Of a DNA stretch of 64,000 nucleotides, positions 30,187 to 39,568 are shown piece by piece. Position 1 is the first letter of the stretch. Each line of letters begins with the position of its first letter. The notes under the pieces are model-generated. The model was given only the letters and a program-made list of their open reading frames with translations. It had not been told where the DNA came from and ran no database searches. Made by a program: the position numbers and the translations under genes. This DNA comes from JAOABV01 sp039801465 (GTDB lineage Bacteria > Hydrothermota > Tepidihabitantia > Tepidihabitantales > CAIPLT01): the NCBI GenBank assembly GCA_039801465.1, contig JBDRUT010000007.1, positions 1 to 64,000 on the forward strand. The letters run 5' to 3'.

Positions 30187-30900
30187 GTGTGGCAACTTGA
30201 TGAAAATAACAATCTAAAATATTTCAGATTGACAATAAACGAAGCTGGTTTAGAAAATCTATTATGTCTGTTTTCAGCTCGGCAAAGTGAAGATAATCTT
30301 CCGAATTTTAGTAAGATAGGTATTAATCGAATTTTTACCTTGTATCAAATTCATTCAGATATAATTCGGTATGTGAACCAAGAATTCCCTTATGAACACC
30401 AACTGACTGGAGATGGTTTATTTACTAACCAGATAAATACTTTTATTGGAGTTAAAGTTGCAGATTGTTTACCAATCTATTTTTTTAGTCCGATTAAAAA
30501 GATTGTTGGTATCGTTCATAGCGGATGGCGAGGAACATTAAAAGAAATTGGTTCTAAGATGGTTAAAACTCTATTAGAAAATTTTAATCTATTGCCTTCG
30601 CAATTATATTACGCATTCGGTCCGGCAATTGCTGTTTGTTGTTATGAGATTAAAAAAGATGTATTACAACTCTTTGAGAATTTCTGTAATGAGAAAAAAA
30701 TTGTTGGGGTTATAAATCATCGGAATGGCAAATATTATCTGGACTTAAAACGAGTGAATCAGATTCTATTAGAAAGGTTAGGAGTTAAGCAAGTTGGTAA
30801 CCTTGATTTATGTAGTTGTTGTCAAAAGGAGTTATTTTATTCAGCACGAAGAGAAAGAGACACAGGCCGTAATATAGCATTGATTGGATATAGAAAATAA
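30187..30900 (+). CDS. pgeF: PgeF/YfiH-family purine nucleosidase-laccase domain protein
   Basis: A 237-residue protein of the PgeF family (polyphenol oxidase/adenosine phosphorylase fold; peptidoglycan editing). The metal site is visible as GVKVADCLPIYF, HSGWRGTLKEIG and FGPAIAVCCYEIK, with a C-terminal LDLCSCCQKELFYSARR. GTG at 30187, 5 nt after the recJ stop, is the likely start; no ATG lies before the first conserved block. It is in operon with recJ. Confidence 0.88.
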   Translation: MWQLDENNNLKYFRLTINEAGLENLLCLFSARQSEDNLPNFSKIGINRIFTLYQIHSDIIRYVNQEFPYEHQLTGDGLFTNQINTFIGVKVADCLPIYFFSPIKKIVGIVHSGWRGTLKEIGSKMVKTLLENFNLLPSQLYYAFGPAIAVCCYEIKKDVLQLFENFCNEKKIVGVINHRNGKYYLDLKRVNQILLERLGVKQVGNLDLCSCCQKELFYSARRERDTGRNIALIGYRK

Positions 30901-31067
30901 ACACATTGAAAAAATCCTTTCGTTTTTATTTAAGACTATTTTTTAATACCATCTGTAATTATTATAAAATCACTTTTTTATGGAAGAATAAGTTTTATAT
31001 ATTGTTCCCAATATTTTACCACATCAATATTCAGAAAGACCAAGATTGGTTACAATTTTTGAAGATA

Positions 31068-32027
31068 TTATATTTTTTCTGACCATTTACCACAACGGTC
31101 GCCATAGCGGTCAATAATTTTGTCTTGCCGGTAAGTTTCAATTACTTCACAATTATTCGGACAATCTTTACATTCAAATGATTTAGTTTCAAATTTTATG
31201 TCCGCAGTATCAAAACCAGCAAAATTAGTAATTTTGTTTTGTTGGTTGATATATTCTTGGGCAAGTATTGCAGAACCAATTGCACCCATTACTAAGAAAT
31301 GCTCAGGAACAATAATTTCTTTTTCCAAAGCCTGTTCAAATGCTTGTTTGACACCGATATTGGCAGCGACACCGCCTTGAAAGAGTATTGGCGAATGTAT
31401 TTCTTTACCTTTAGCAACAGTATTTAAGTAATTACGCACAACCGCATCGCAAAGACCCCGGATAATATCTTCAGTAGCAACCCCTAATTGGGCTTTATGA
31501 ACCATATCACTTTCAGCAAAAACAGTGCAACGACCTGCGATTGTGATATTGTTTTTTGATTTTAACGCCAGTTTCCCAAATTCTTCAATTGGTATACCTA
31601 AACGAGTTGCTTGATGTTCTAAGAATGAGCCAGTTCCTGCAGCACAAACAGTATTCATTGCAAAATCAATCGGTATGCCATTTCTTAAAATTATGATTTT
31701 GGAATCTTGACCACCAATTTCAATAATCGTTCTAACTTCGGGATAGAAACGAGACGCAGCAATTGCATGGGCAATGATTTCATTTTTTACAACATCTGCA
31801 CCAAGCATTACTCCGGCAAGACGCCGGGCTGAACCGGTTGTGCCAACACCAAGAATTTTTGTATTATTACACTGCGAATGTAGTTCTTTTAATAACTCTT
31901 TGATTGCTTCAACTGGTTTTCCTTTGGTCTTAAGATAGGCACTGGCAATAATGTTGCCGTCTTTAGAAAAAATTACACCTTTGGTAGATATTGAACCGAC
32001 ATCAACACCTAAATATCCTTCAGTCAT
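31068..32027 (-). CDS. Acyl-CoA dehydratase activase (BadF/BadG/HgdC ASKHA ATPase)
   Basis: A 319-residue ATPase of the activase family. GVDVGSISTKGVIF is the phosphate-1 loop, GGQDSK the central motif and FQGGVAANIG the phosphate-2 loop. Cys128 (NTVCAAGTGS) and Cys167 (AGRCTVFAESD) sit where HgdC binds the [4Fe-4S] cluster shared by its dimer. An added C-terminal motif, CKDCPNNC plus a further Cys, is typical of the longer CoA-protein activase type rather than HgdC itself. These ATPases use ATP to push an electron to a low-potential dehydratase or reductase cluster. Its start overlaps the next gene by 4 nt. Confidence 0.88.
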   Translation of the reverse strand: MTEGYLGVDVGSISTKGVIFSKDGNIIASAYLKTKGKPVEAIKELLKELHSQCNNTKILGVGTTGSARRLAGVMLGADVVKNEIIAHAIAASRFYPEVRTIIEIGGQDSKIIILRNGIPIDFAMNTVCAAGTGSFLEHQATRLGIPIEEFGKLALKSKNNITIAGRCTVFAESDMVHKAQLGVATEDIIRGLCDAVVRNYLNTVAKGKEIHSPILFQGGVAANIGVKQAFEQALEKEIIVPEHFLVMGAIGSAILAQEYINQQNKITNFAGFDTADIKFETKSFECKDCPNNCEVIETYRQDKIIDRYGDRCGKWSEKI

Positions 32028-33094
32028 TTTCTTTTCGATTTTGTTAATCCTGATTGATGTTTTAGTAAATCAACAAATGCTTCAATTCTTGTTAAAAGAC
32101 CAGTTTTAGAAGTGTGTTCATCAAAGGAAAGCGAGAGTATTGGAACCGAATAGTCTTCACTCATTTTTTGTAAGGCTTCCAAGGCAATATTTTCTGGCAT
32201 GCAAGTAAAAGGAAAGATATGAATGATTCCTGATACACCTTGTTTAATGAAAGCGCGGGCTTCACCAACAGTATTTAGCGCTTCACCACCAGGCGAATCC
32301 TTTAAGTATCTATAGGCTAAATAACTATACTTTAGCCACTGCCAATCAAAATGGAGTAAATGTTTTAAGTGACGATATAAACTTCTTTTACTTAAAGGCA
32401 AAACTCCCATCTTACTAAGTTCTTTTTCAATCTCAAAGTTAGCAAAATCTTCTAACATCAAGTAGATTTCGCCAACTAAGCCGATTTTAATTGTATTGGG
32501 AGATAACATTTTAGTAAAAGCAAACATTGATTTTATTTGTTTTCGCGCATTTCGAATTTGAGCAAGATTTTTACATTCACTTATTATTTTTAATGCTTTT
32601 TTTTCCAATGTTGTGGTTTTCTGATAATCTAATATTCGGGCCTTGCGTAGTAAATTACGGAATTCTTCAATTAATTTACTGTGATATATGAGCAAATACA
32701 TAGAATGGATTACTTGTCTCGGTGAAATAGAAAAAATCTCCGGCATTTTTTGAAAGATAAACTCTAAGGGTGTATATTGACTGATGGCATAGAATTTGAA
32801 ACCATTGCCCAGTTGCTTAAGAATATCTTCTTGAAGGTAGTGATAATAACCAAATCGACATTTGCGAGCACCGGCTGCCATAAAAAGAGTATCCGCGCCA
32901 AGTTCAAGTGATTCAATAAAATTTCCCAGTGTAATCTTAAATGGTAAACAAATCAATTCTGGTGAATATTTTGTGCCTAATGATATAGTTCTTTTCGTAA
33001 GAGGTGGAGGTGAAATAACTTGAGCACCTAAATTTTCTAAAAAGTTCTTCAGCGCCAATGTATCGTAACCCAAATGAGGAAATGTTGCTTTCAT
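32024..33094 (-). CDS. Activase-associated protein (DUF2229-like), paralogue A
   Basis: A 356-residue protein resembling the acyl-CoA dehydratase activase-related family. MKATFPHLGYDTLALKNFLE opens it; likely cluster cysteines are in ELICLPFKIT, AGARKCRFGYYHYLQ and FPFTCMPENI; the end carries DEHTSKTGLLTRIEAF. The next gene upstream has the same C-terminal motif, so the two are paralogues, probably partners in a heterodimer holding an iron-sulfur cluster. In other bacteria such regions are fused to the activase in one long protein; here they are three genes overlapping by 4 nt each. The substrate is unknown. Confidence 0.75.
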   Translation of the reverse strand: MKATFPHLGYDTLALKNFLENLGAQVISPPPLTKRTISLGTKYSPELICLPFKITLGNFIESLELGADTLFMAAGARKCRFGYYHYLQEDILKQLGNGFKFYAISQYTPLEFIFQKMPEIFSISPRQVIHSMYLLIYHSKLIEEFRNLLRKARILDYQKTTTLEKKALKIISECKNLAQIRNARKQIKSMFAFTKMLSPNTIKIGLVGEIYLMLEDFANFEIEKELSKMGVLPLSKRSLYRHLKHLLHFDWQWLKYSYLAYRYLKDSPGGEALNTVGEARAFIKQGVSGIIHIFPFTCMPENIALEALQKMSEDYSVPILSLSFDEHTSKTGLLTRIEAFVDLLKHQSGLTKSKRK

Positions 33095-34002
33095 ACTAAA
33101 TAGTTTTTATTCGTTAAATGCTCGTTTTTTAATCTCTTAAAGACAATTTCAGAAAATGCTTCAATTCGAGTGACCAAGCCGGTTTTAGAGGTATGTTCAT
33201 CAATGACAAGTTTTAGAAAAGGAATATTTTTGATTTGTGCTTCTGAAGCCATTATTTCACATATTAAAGAATCCGGTCCACAACCGAATGAGATGATATT
33301 ACAAATACCAGCAACTTTATCTAAATAGAATTGGAATGCATTATATAATTCCCGTTCATAAATCCAACGGATATTTTTTGCAAAACCTTCTGAAGATTTT
33401 AATATGTTTTCTGGTAATGCTTCTTTTGTAGCAATTTCAAAGCCCAAGGATTCAAAAGTTGAAATTATATCTTGGGCAATATACTCATCGCCTAAATTAT
33501 AAAAATGACTTAAAAGTAAAATCTGTGGTTTGATTTGCTTATTGGGCTCGTACTTTGAATCATATTTAAGATAGGGGAGGGCATTTTTTATTGCTTTTCT
33601 TGTTTGAAATAGATTCTTAGTTAATTTAAGACCAGTCAGAAAGTGAGCGGTAATGAAATTATCTTTGATTTTTGGTGATAATATCCGACAAGATTTACCA
33701 ACCTGAATTCGGGCAATATCAACAACGCCGATCATTTTCGGACAAGCATAAAGTCCACGATTTAATTTAACAAATCTGGGTAAGAAAATAGCGTCAACCT
33801 GATTCTTCAATATCTCAATATGACCACAAATAATTTTTATTGGTAGACATACTTCGCTGGAAACTTTTACTAATCCTTTTTCTAAAATTTGCTTATTGGT
33901 TTTAGGTGAAATAATTATCTTGATACCTAAACTCTGAAAAAACTGCTTCCAGAATTCGCCATATCGATAATAAAATAATGCGCGTGGAATTCCAATAGTC
34001 AT
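33091..34002 (-). CDS. Activase-associated protein (DUF2229-like), paralogue B
   Basis: A 303-residue protein that opens MTIGIPRALFYYRYGEFWKQ, the classic start of the DUF2229/activase-related family. Possible cluster cysteines lie in SSEVCLPIKIICGH, LYACPKMIG and SFGCGPDSLIC. The C-terminal DEHTSKTGLVTRIEAF is nearly identical to paralogue A. It is the first gene of the three-gene operon and is preceded directly by a leaderless promoter. The double-cubane cluster reductases are one known relative; no 2-hydroxyacyl-CoA dehydratase gene is nearby. Confidence 0.78.
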   Translation of the reverse strand: MTIGIPRALFYYRYGEFWKQFFQSLGIKIIISPKTNKQILEKGLVKVSSEVCLPIKIICGHIEILKNQVDAIFLPRFVKLNRGLYACPKMIGVVDIARIQVGKSCRILSPKIKDNFITAHFLTGLKLTKNLFQTRKAIKNALPYLKYDSKYEPNKQIKPQILLLSHFYNLGDEYIAQDIISTFESLGFEIATKEALPENILKSSEGFAKNIRWIYERELYNAFQFYLDKVAGICNIISFGCGPDSLICEIMASEAQIKNIPFLKLVIDEHTSKTGLVTRIEAFSEIVFKRLKNEHLTNKNYLV

Positions 34003-34008
34003 TACTTA

Positions 34009-34036
34009 ATTTTATACTCCATAGATAATATGTCAA
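34009..34036 (-). promoter_or_regulatory. Leaderless promoter of the activase operon
   Basis: On the minus strand TTGACA (34031-34036), a 16-bp spacer and TAAAAT (34009-34014) end 6 nt before ATG 34002. Confidence 0.8.
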
Positions 34037-35573
34037 TACTTATCAAGATTGGGTTTTTAGATGGTTATGAGAATTAATAATCATTTTAACTACTAAAAAT
34101 AATATTTTCGTCCTCGATTAGTTAGATTTTTGTAATAAGTATTTTGGTATTTGTTCAAAAGTAATTCTGGCACATATAAATAAATTTAAAATACCTTTGT
34201 TAGTTTTTGTATTGATTTGCATAAGAGTTAGAATCCAAAGACAACAACTATATATTTTATATAAAATCAATAATTTTTTAGAAATTCCCGAATAGATGAT
34301 CTAAGCAAAATGGTTAAGGCAATTAATATAAATAAAATCTTTCTCATAAATTCATCCGATTCCCTAAGAAAATTTATTTTTGTTGTTCTGTTAAAAACTT
34401 TTCTTTTCGAAATTTCCTTTTTTGATGCGGGAAGAAAGATCATTTAATGGAAGGAGGTGAGTAAAATAAGAAACAATACAAGAAATATTGATTAGCATCT
34501 CTCATACTTTATTGCATTATTGACCGAGTTGTAATCGCAAAATAGAATCTATTAAATTGGTTAAGATTAATTGGTCGGAGATGTTTTGATTTTAAAAATT
34601 TGTTTCTTCTTGTCTTGTTTATCGGGATTAAATAAGAATTCGTAAATTCGTCAAAAATAACCGGTCCAAAATATTAACTATTTCTGTTTCAATAAGTTAT
34701 AATTTTAAGTCAAGACCCCTAGCCCTGGGCTAGCCCCTGCTTAGCCGATTGTTATCTCCTACTGGGCAGAGGATGTCGCATATGGGTATGGGTTAAAGGA
34801 TTCTTTTTGGTTTAGATTGTAGAAAATTTTTTAACAAATATATATTGAGAGAATGTCAGGCATTATTGAGAGTTTTTAATAGGTCTGCTTAGTAAGATGT
34901 TCTCTTGGATGGATGGTGAAAGATTGAGAAATTTATTGATAAGATTGTTGCTTAAAATGTGTCAAAATATTATTGTAGAGAACTATGCAAAAGTCAATTT
35001 TCGTTAATGACCGAAATGGTTTTCTATTTATTAATTAATATTCGTTACCGAAGCGGTTATCAATTTTATAAATAAAAATCCGTATCGGATATCGGATGAC
35101 TGAATCTGATACAGATAAAATGGTCTTTAATTAAATAAATATCCGTATCAGATGAATTATTAAATTTTCTTTGGTCTTTTGTGCCTTCAGTGGCTAAAAA
35201 TAGACTGCAATTTTGTCATATTGGGAATAAATTCAAAATGCATTCTTTCCTTTGAACCTTGAACTTTTAAACCTTTGGATTTTATATTGACCTTTGAATT
35301 TTAACACTTTTGAACCTTATTTCTATCTTCAGTATTTTCCGGGGCAGTTTTTCACAACTCACTTATTATGACTATAGATGATTTGCCAGATTAAATTTTA
35401 GAAGATATCAAGAGTTTCAGGTTTAAAAATTTATATCTTTTGCCTACTAATTCTTTTCTATATTTAATATTGTGTGCAGATTAATAAAAATTTACTTATT
35501 CTTTGGTTAATGTAAATACCAGTTTTACTAAAAGCGAATGTATAAGTGTATTGGTTTGGGACACATTGCATTA
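34037..35573. other. Long non-coding region
   Basis: No protein gene can be supported in these 1.5 kb. Contents seen: an orphan perfect ribosome site, AAGGAGGTGAG (34451-34461), followed only by tiny ORFs; a perfect inverted repeat CTAGCCC-T-GGGCTAG (34719-34733) related to the palindrome at 7415; a 9-bp inverted repeat ATCTGATAC/GTATCAGAT (35104-35112, 35145-35153); and a loose array of CCTTTGAA-like units (35249-35317). The two last elements stand near a degenerate copy of the CGGATGA...CTGAAT repeat (35092 on). No known structural RNA was recognised. Confidence 0.6.
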
Positions 35574-35601
35574 TTGACTTTATTATTTTTTAATTTATAA
35601 T
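35574..35601 (+). promoter_or_regulatory. Leaderless promoter of ndk
   Basis: TTGACT (35574-35579), a 16-bp spacer and perfect TATAAT (35596-35601) end 8 nt before the GTG start at 35610. It may drive the whole plus-strand run to 43093. Confidence 0.8.
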
Positions 35602-35609
35602 TAATCTTT

Positions 35610-36038
35610 GTGCAAAAGACACTTTTATTGATTAAACCCGATGCAGTAAAAAATAAACATATCGGTGAAATTATTAGTGAAATTGAAAAGGAATTTGAAA
35701 TCTTAGATATTAAGTTTACCCGGTTGACAAAAACTCAAGCCAAAAGATTCTACGCAATTCATAAGAATAAAGACTTTTTTAATGGTCTTATTGATTTTAT
35801 TACTTCTGGACCGGTTGTTGCATTACTTTTACAAGGTCATAATGTTCAAAATAAAGTTCGTCAGTTCATCGGTGACACTGACCCGAAAAAAGCAAAAGCA
35901 GGCACTATTAGAAATAAATTTGGTACATCCATTCAAAAGAATGCGGTGCATGCATCAAATCCATTAGAAAATCCGGAAAAAGAAATAAAATTCTTTTTTC
36001 CATATGTTAGGATTAAAAAACAAAGGAGACATAAATGA
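35610..36038 (+). CDS. ndk: Nucleoside diphosphate kinase
   Basis: A 142-residue kinase that balances nucleoside triphosphates. TLLLIKPDAVKN begins the fold and the phosphorylated histidine is in NAVHASN (about residue 117); RNKFGTS is the usual nucleotide-site loop. The GTG start matches the promoter position. Its stop overlaps the ATG of the secreted C25 peptidase (ATGA), an unusual pairing. Confidence 0.93.
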   Translation: MQKTLLLIKPDAVKNKHIGEIISEIEKEFEILDIKFTRLTKTQAKRFYAIHKNKDFFNGLIDFITSGPVVALLLQGHNVQNKVRQFIGDTDPKKAKAGTIRNKFGTSIQKNAVHASNPLENPEKEIKFFFPYVRIKKQRRHK

Positions 36039-39000
36039 AAAAAATTGCATTATCTGTTGTTATAATAGCAATTTATTGTCCGATAATTTTTGCTGGTTCA
36101 TTTGTCAAAACATTAAGTTTTTCACCCACAGACATTAAAATTGAACAGATTGAGAGTTATCATTTAGTCCAGTTGAAAGGAACTTTACCTTATCAAATCC
36201 CAGGTGCACCAATTGTGCCGGTTGCGATATACAATGCGCTTGTTCCAGCAAATGCAACTATTACTGAAATTAAAGTCCGAGCAATCACAGAACATCCGAT
36301 TGATGGTAATTATATTTTATATCCAAGCCAAGAACCAAAACCAATTAGTTATCAAGGAGAAGTTTTATTTACTGAACCTAATCAAGCAATATATCACTCT
36401 GCTTCAGTTTATCCAGCAAAAATAGTTGATTATACTTCTACTGGAACCAAGAGTGGTTATCGCATCGCAAGTTTTGCTGTCTTCCCAATCCGATATTATC
36501 CACAAATCCAGAAATTAAGTTTGATTACAAATCTATCCTTAGAATTTATTTATGAAGAGAACAAAGTACTGGCTGAACCAATAACAATCAAACAAAAGGA
36601 GATTTTTTCTCAAGATGTGAGAAGTCTGATCATAAATCCTGAAGATATCGAACGGTTTTCACCACCAGATAATTTCATTGAACAGAATGAGATTGATTGT
36701 ATTATAATTACCAGTGATGTTCTATCAAGTAATTTTCAATCGTTAATCGAATGGCATAATAAGAAAGGTTTTAGAACTGAAGTCAGAACAACATCTTGGA
36801 TTACAAGTAATTATTCTGGACGCGACCAACAAGAAAAGATTAGAAATTTTATTCGAGATTATTTTAATACTCGTGGATTAAAATGGGTGATTTTAGCCGG
36901 TGATAATGCTGTTGTGCCAGCAAGAAGAGCGCGGGCTATTGTCGGAACTGAAACTGGTAATATTCCGGCTGATTTGTATTATGCGGATTTACAATGGTCT
37001 TGGGATGGCAATAATAATAATATCTTCGGAGAAACGACCGATACCGTTGATTTCTTTGCTGATGTATATGTTGGACGGTTATCAGTTGATAATGCTACTG
37101 AAATCACTAATAATATCGATAAAATATTTACTTACGAAAAAAATCCTGACTCTACTTATCTCAAGAGAATCTTGTTACCCGCAGCATATCTTTGGGATAA
37201 TTATAACCATATGTTATCACAAGATTCAATCGAAAGGATTACTCCGCTTGATTGGATTGACCGAAAGATAAATCTTGGTCAAAACGATGCTTTGCGCTAT
37301 TTAGTAAGAGATTCTATAAATAATGGTTTTGGTTTTGCACATTTAGTGGGCCATGGTGATAATGTCGGCGTTTATATTTATAACAGTGCTCAATATAATA
37401 CTTCTGACCCGGCAACTCAAACCAATTCCACAAAACTGGTCATTGTTAATTCTATTGCTTGTTATCCGGGTAATTTTGAATATAGTGATTGCTTAGCTGA
37501 AAGAATGATGAATGTGTCCAATTGTGCGGTTGCGGTGATGATGAATTCAAGATATGGATGGGGCACTCCACCAGTTATCGGGCCTTCTGAATTATTGGAC
37601 ATTGCATTTTATGATTTCTTTTTTACTCGGGACTCGAGTTTAATTGGTTCTTGTCATAGCGCAGCCAAAGATGCATATCGTTATTTTGCTGAATCACAAC
37701 AAGTTTGGCGATGGTGTGTTTTTGAATTAAATTTATTTGGCGACCCATTGCTTCCGATGTGGCGTAATACGCCAAGACAAATTCAAATCTCAAGACCTGA
37801 TACCATTCAAACCGGACCGCAAACAATAACAGTTAATGTCACGCAAAATGGCGTTCCAATCAGTAATGTTATTGTCGGCTTATATAAAAATGGCGAAGTT
37901 TGGAAACGTGGTAAAACAAACACAAATGGACAAGTTAGTATTCTCGTTAATCCTAACACACCGGGCAAAATGTACATTACTGCAACCGGCGCAAATTGTT
38001 ATCCCAAAGAAGATAGTGTGATAGTTGTATCTGGAACACCAATGCCTTACATAACATTAGATAGTTTAACATTAGGCGCAGTCAATGCAAGTCAAACAGT
38101 AAATTTTTATGCGATAATCGTTAATACAGGTAATGCTTCAGCGACAAATACAATCGGAAAATTAAGAACAAACAGTAATTATATTACGATAATTGACTCA
38201 GTATCAAATTATGGTACAATTGCAGCTGGTGCTCAATCAGTTGGTGATTTATATACTTTTTATGTTGCCAATAATACACCTTCAGGGACACAAATTCCTT
38301 TTACATTAAATATTACTTCTGACCAAAATACTTGGAATTTTAATTTTAATGTTTTAGTAGGACAGGCACCTCAACCAGGAATGATTGCGGCAAATCATGA
38401 TACGGGATATTGTTTATTGACTGTAACTGCATTAGGAAGTATTGGTTATACTAATCCTGCAGAAAAAATTGGTTCTGGATTTCGCTATCCTAAGTCATCA
38501 GTAAGTACATTGTACTATAGTTCAATGTTATTAGGTAATTCATCATCTTATGTTGTCGACCGCTTCTATGGACAACCCGCGACCAGCTTAAATCAAGATT
38601 GGAGTCTTGTGGAAAGTTTAAGATTTGTTATACCGCCAAGTTATGGACATCAACATCTTCAAGCGAGTTATTCCGATGCTGCGCATCCATCACCTAAAGG
38701 TATTAAAGTGATTCAGAACAGTTATTCGTTATCTGATAGCCGATATGATGATTTTGTAATTTTAGTCTTTGAGTACCAAAATACTTCTGCGACAACTATT
38801 AATAATCTTTATTCTGGCATTATCAGTGATTTTGATGTTAAGCCTGAAAGTTCAACAACTGATATTGCTCGTAGTGATGTCAATCGTCGCGCTGTTTATA
38901 TGAGAAGGGCAGTAACTCAAAATCCAACTGTCGGGATGAAACTGTTATATCCGACAACTGCAGCAAATCTCACTTGTATTGACCATGCAATCTATGTTTA

Positions 39001-39529
39001 TCCTGATTCTGCTATGAACGAAAATATGAAATATCGAATTCTCAATGGCGGAATAAATCTGCCTCAATCTAACCGCACTTATGATTGGTCAATTGCTCTT
39101 TCTACCGGACCGTTCAGTTTAGCACCGTCGCAAACCTATCGTGTTGCTTATGCATTTGTTGGCGGAAGTAGTGAAGCCGAATTTCTTGCTAACTGCGATT
39201 CAGCACAAGCCTGGTTTGATAATTATGTTGGTATTACTGAATCTCAAGACAAATCTCTGATTATTAGACCAAGAATCGATTTTTCAATTATACCTAATAT
39301 CAGTGCAAGAATAAACAAAATTGCTTATCAGATTCCAGAACCTGGCAGACTTACAATAAGAATCTATGACATCTCTGGTAAATTACACGCTGAATTATTT
39401 GATAATTATATTAAGTCCAGTTCAGGAATAATTGAACCAAAAATCAAACAATTGCCTAGTGGCGTATACTTTATTAAAATGGCAACAGCACACGAAAACA
39501 TAACTAAGAAATTTTTGGTAATTGAATAA
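36035..39529 (+). CDS. Gingipain-like C25 cysteine peptidase with type IX sorting domain
   Basis: A 1164-residue secreted protein. A signal peptide ends near residue 21 (IIFAGS). A propeptide-like part (to about 200) precedes the caspase-like C25 domain: DCIIITSDVLSSNFQSLI, the catalytic His in LVGHGDN (about 440) and catalytic Cys in NSIACYPGNF (about 475). CARDB/Ig-like domains fill about 590-790, then a beta-rich part, and residues about 1085-1164 form a type IX secretion sorting tail (RLTIRIYDISGK ... LPSGVYFIKM). It should be exported across both membranes and anchored or released, degrading external protein. AAGGAG lies before the ATG. Confidence 0.87.
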   Translation: MKKIALSVVIIAIYCPIIFAGSFVKTLSFSPTDIKIEQIESYHLVQLKGTLPYQIPGAPIVPVAIYNALVPANATITEIKVRAITEHPIDGNYILYPSQEPKPISYQGEVLFTEPNQAIYHSASVYPAKIVDYTSTGTKSGYRIASFAVFPIRYYPQIQKLSLITNLSLEFIYEENKVLAEPITIKQKEIFSQDVRSLIINPEDIERFSPPDNFIEQNEIDCIIITSDVLSSNFQSLIEWHNKKGFRTEVRTTSWITSNYSGRDQQEKIRNFIRDYFNTRGLKWVILAGDNAVVPARRARAIVGTETGNIPADLYYADLQWSWDGNNNNIFGETTDTVDFFADVYVGRLSVDNATEITNNIDKIFTYEKNPDSTYLKRILLPAAYLWDNYNHMLSQDSIERITPLDWIDRKINLGQNDALRYLVRDSINNGFGFAHLVGHGDNVGVYIYNSAQYNTSDPATQTNSTKLVIVNSIACYPGNFEYSDCLAERMMNVSNCAVAVMMNSRYGWGTPPVIGPSELLDIAFYDFFFTRDSSLIGSCHSAAKDAYRYFAESQQVWRWCVFELNLFGDPLLPMWRNTPRQIQISRPDTIQTGPQTITVNVTQNGVPISNVIVGLYKNGEVWKRGKTNTNGQVSILVNPNTPGKMYITATGANCYPKEDSVIVVSGTPMPYITLDSLTLGAVNASQTVNFYAIIVNTGNASATNTIGKLRTNSNYITIIDSVSNYGTIAAGAQSVGDLYTFYVANNTPSGTQIPFTLNITSDQNTWNFNFNVLVGQAPQPGMIAANHDTGYCLLTVTALGSIGYTNPAEKIGSGFRYPKSSVSTLYYSSMLLGNSSSYVVDRFYGQPATSLNQDWSLVESLRFVIPPSYGHQHLQASYSDAAHPSPKGIKVIQNSYSLSDSRYDDFVILVFEYQNTSATTINNLYSGIISDFDVKPESSTTDIARSDVNRRAVYMRRAVTQNPTVGMKLLYPTTAANLTCIDHAIYVYPDSAMNENMKYRILNGGINLPQSNRTYDWSIALSTGPFSLAPSQTYRVAYAFVGGSSEAEFLANCDSAQAWFDNYVGITESQDKSLIIRPRIDFSIIPNISARINKIAYQIPEPGRLTIRIYDISGKLHAELFDNYIKSSSGIIEPKIKQLPSGVYFIKMATAHENITKKFLVIE

Positions 39530-39568
39530 TAATGTCGTCGATAAAAGTAATAACTCGCTTTTAACTAA

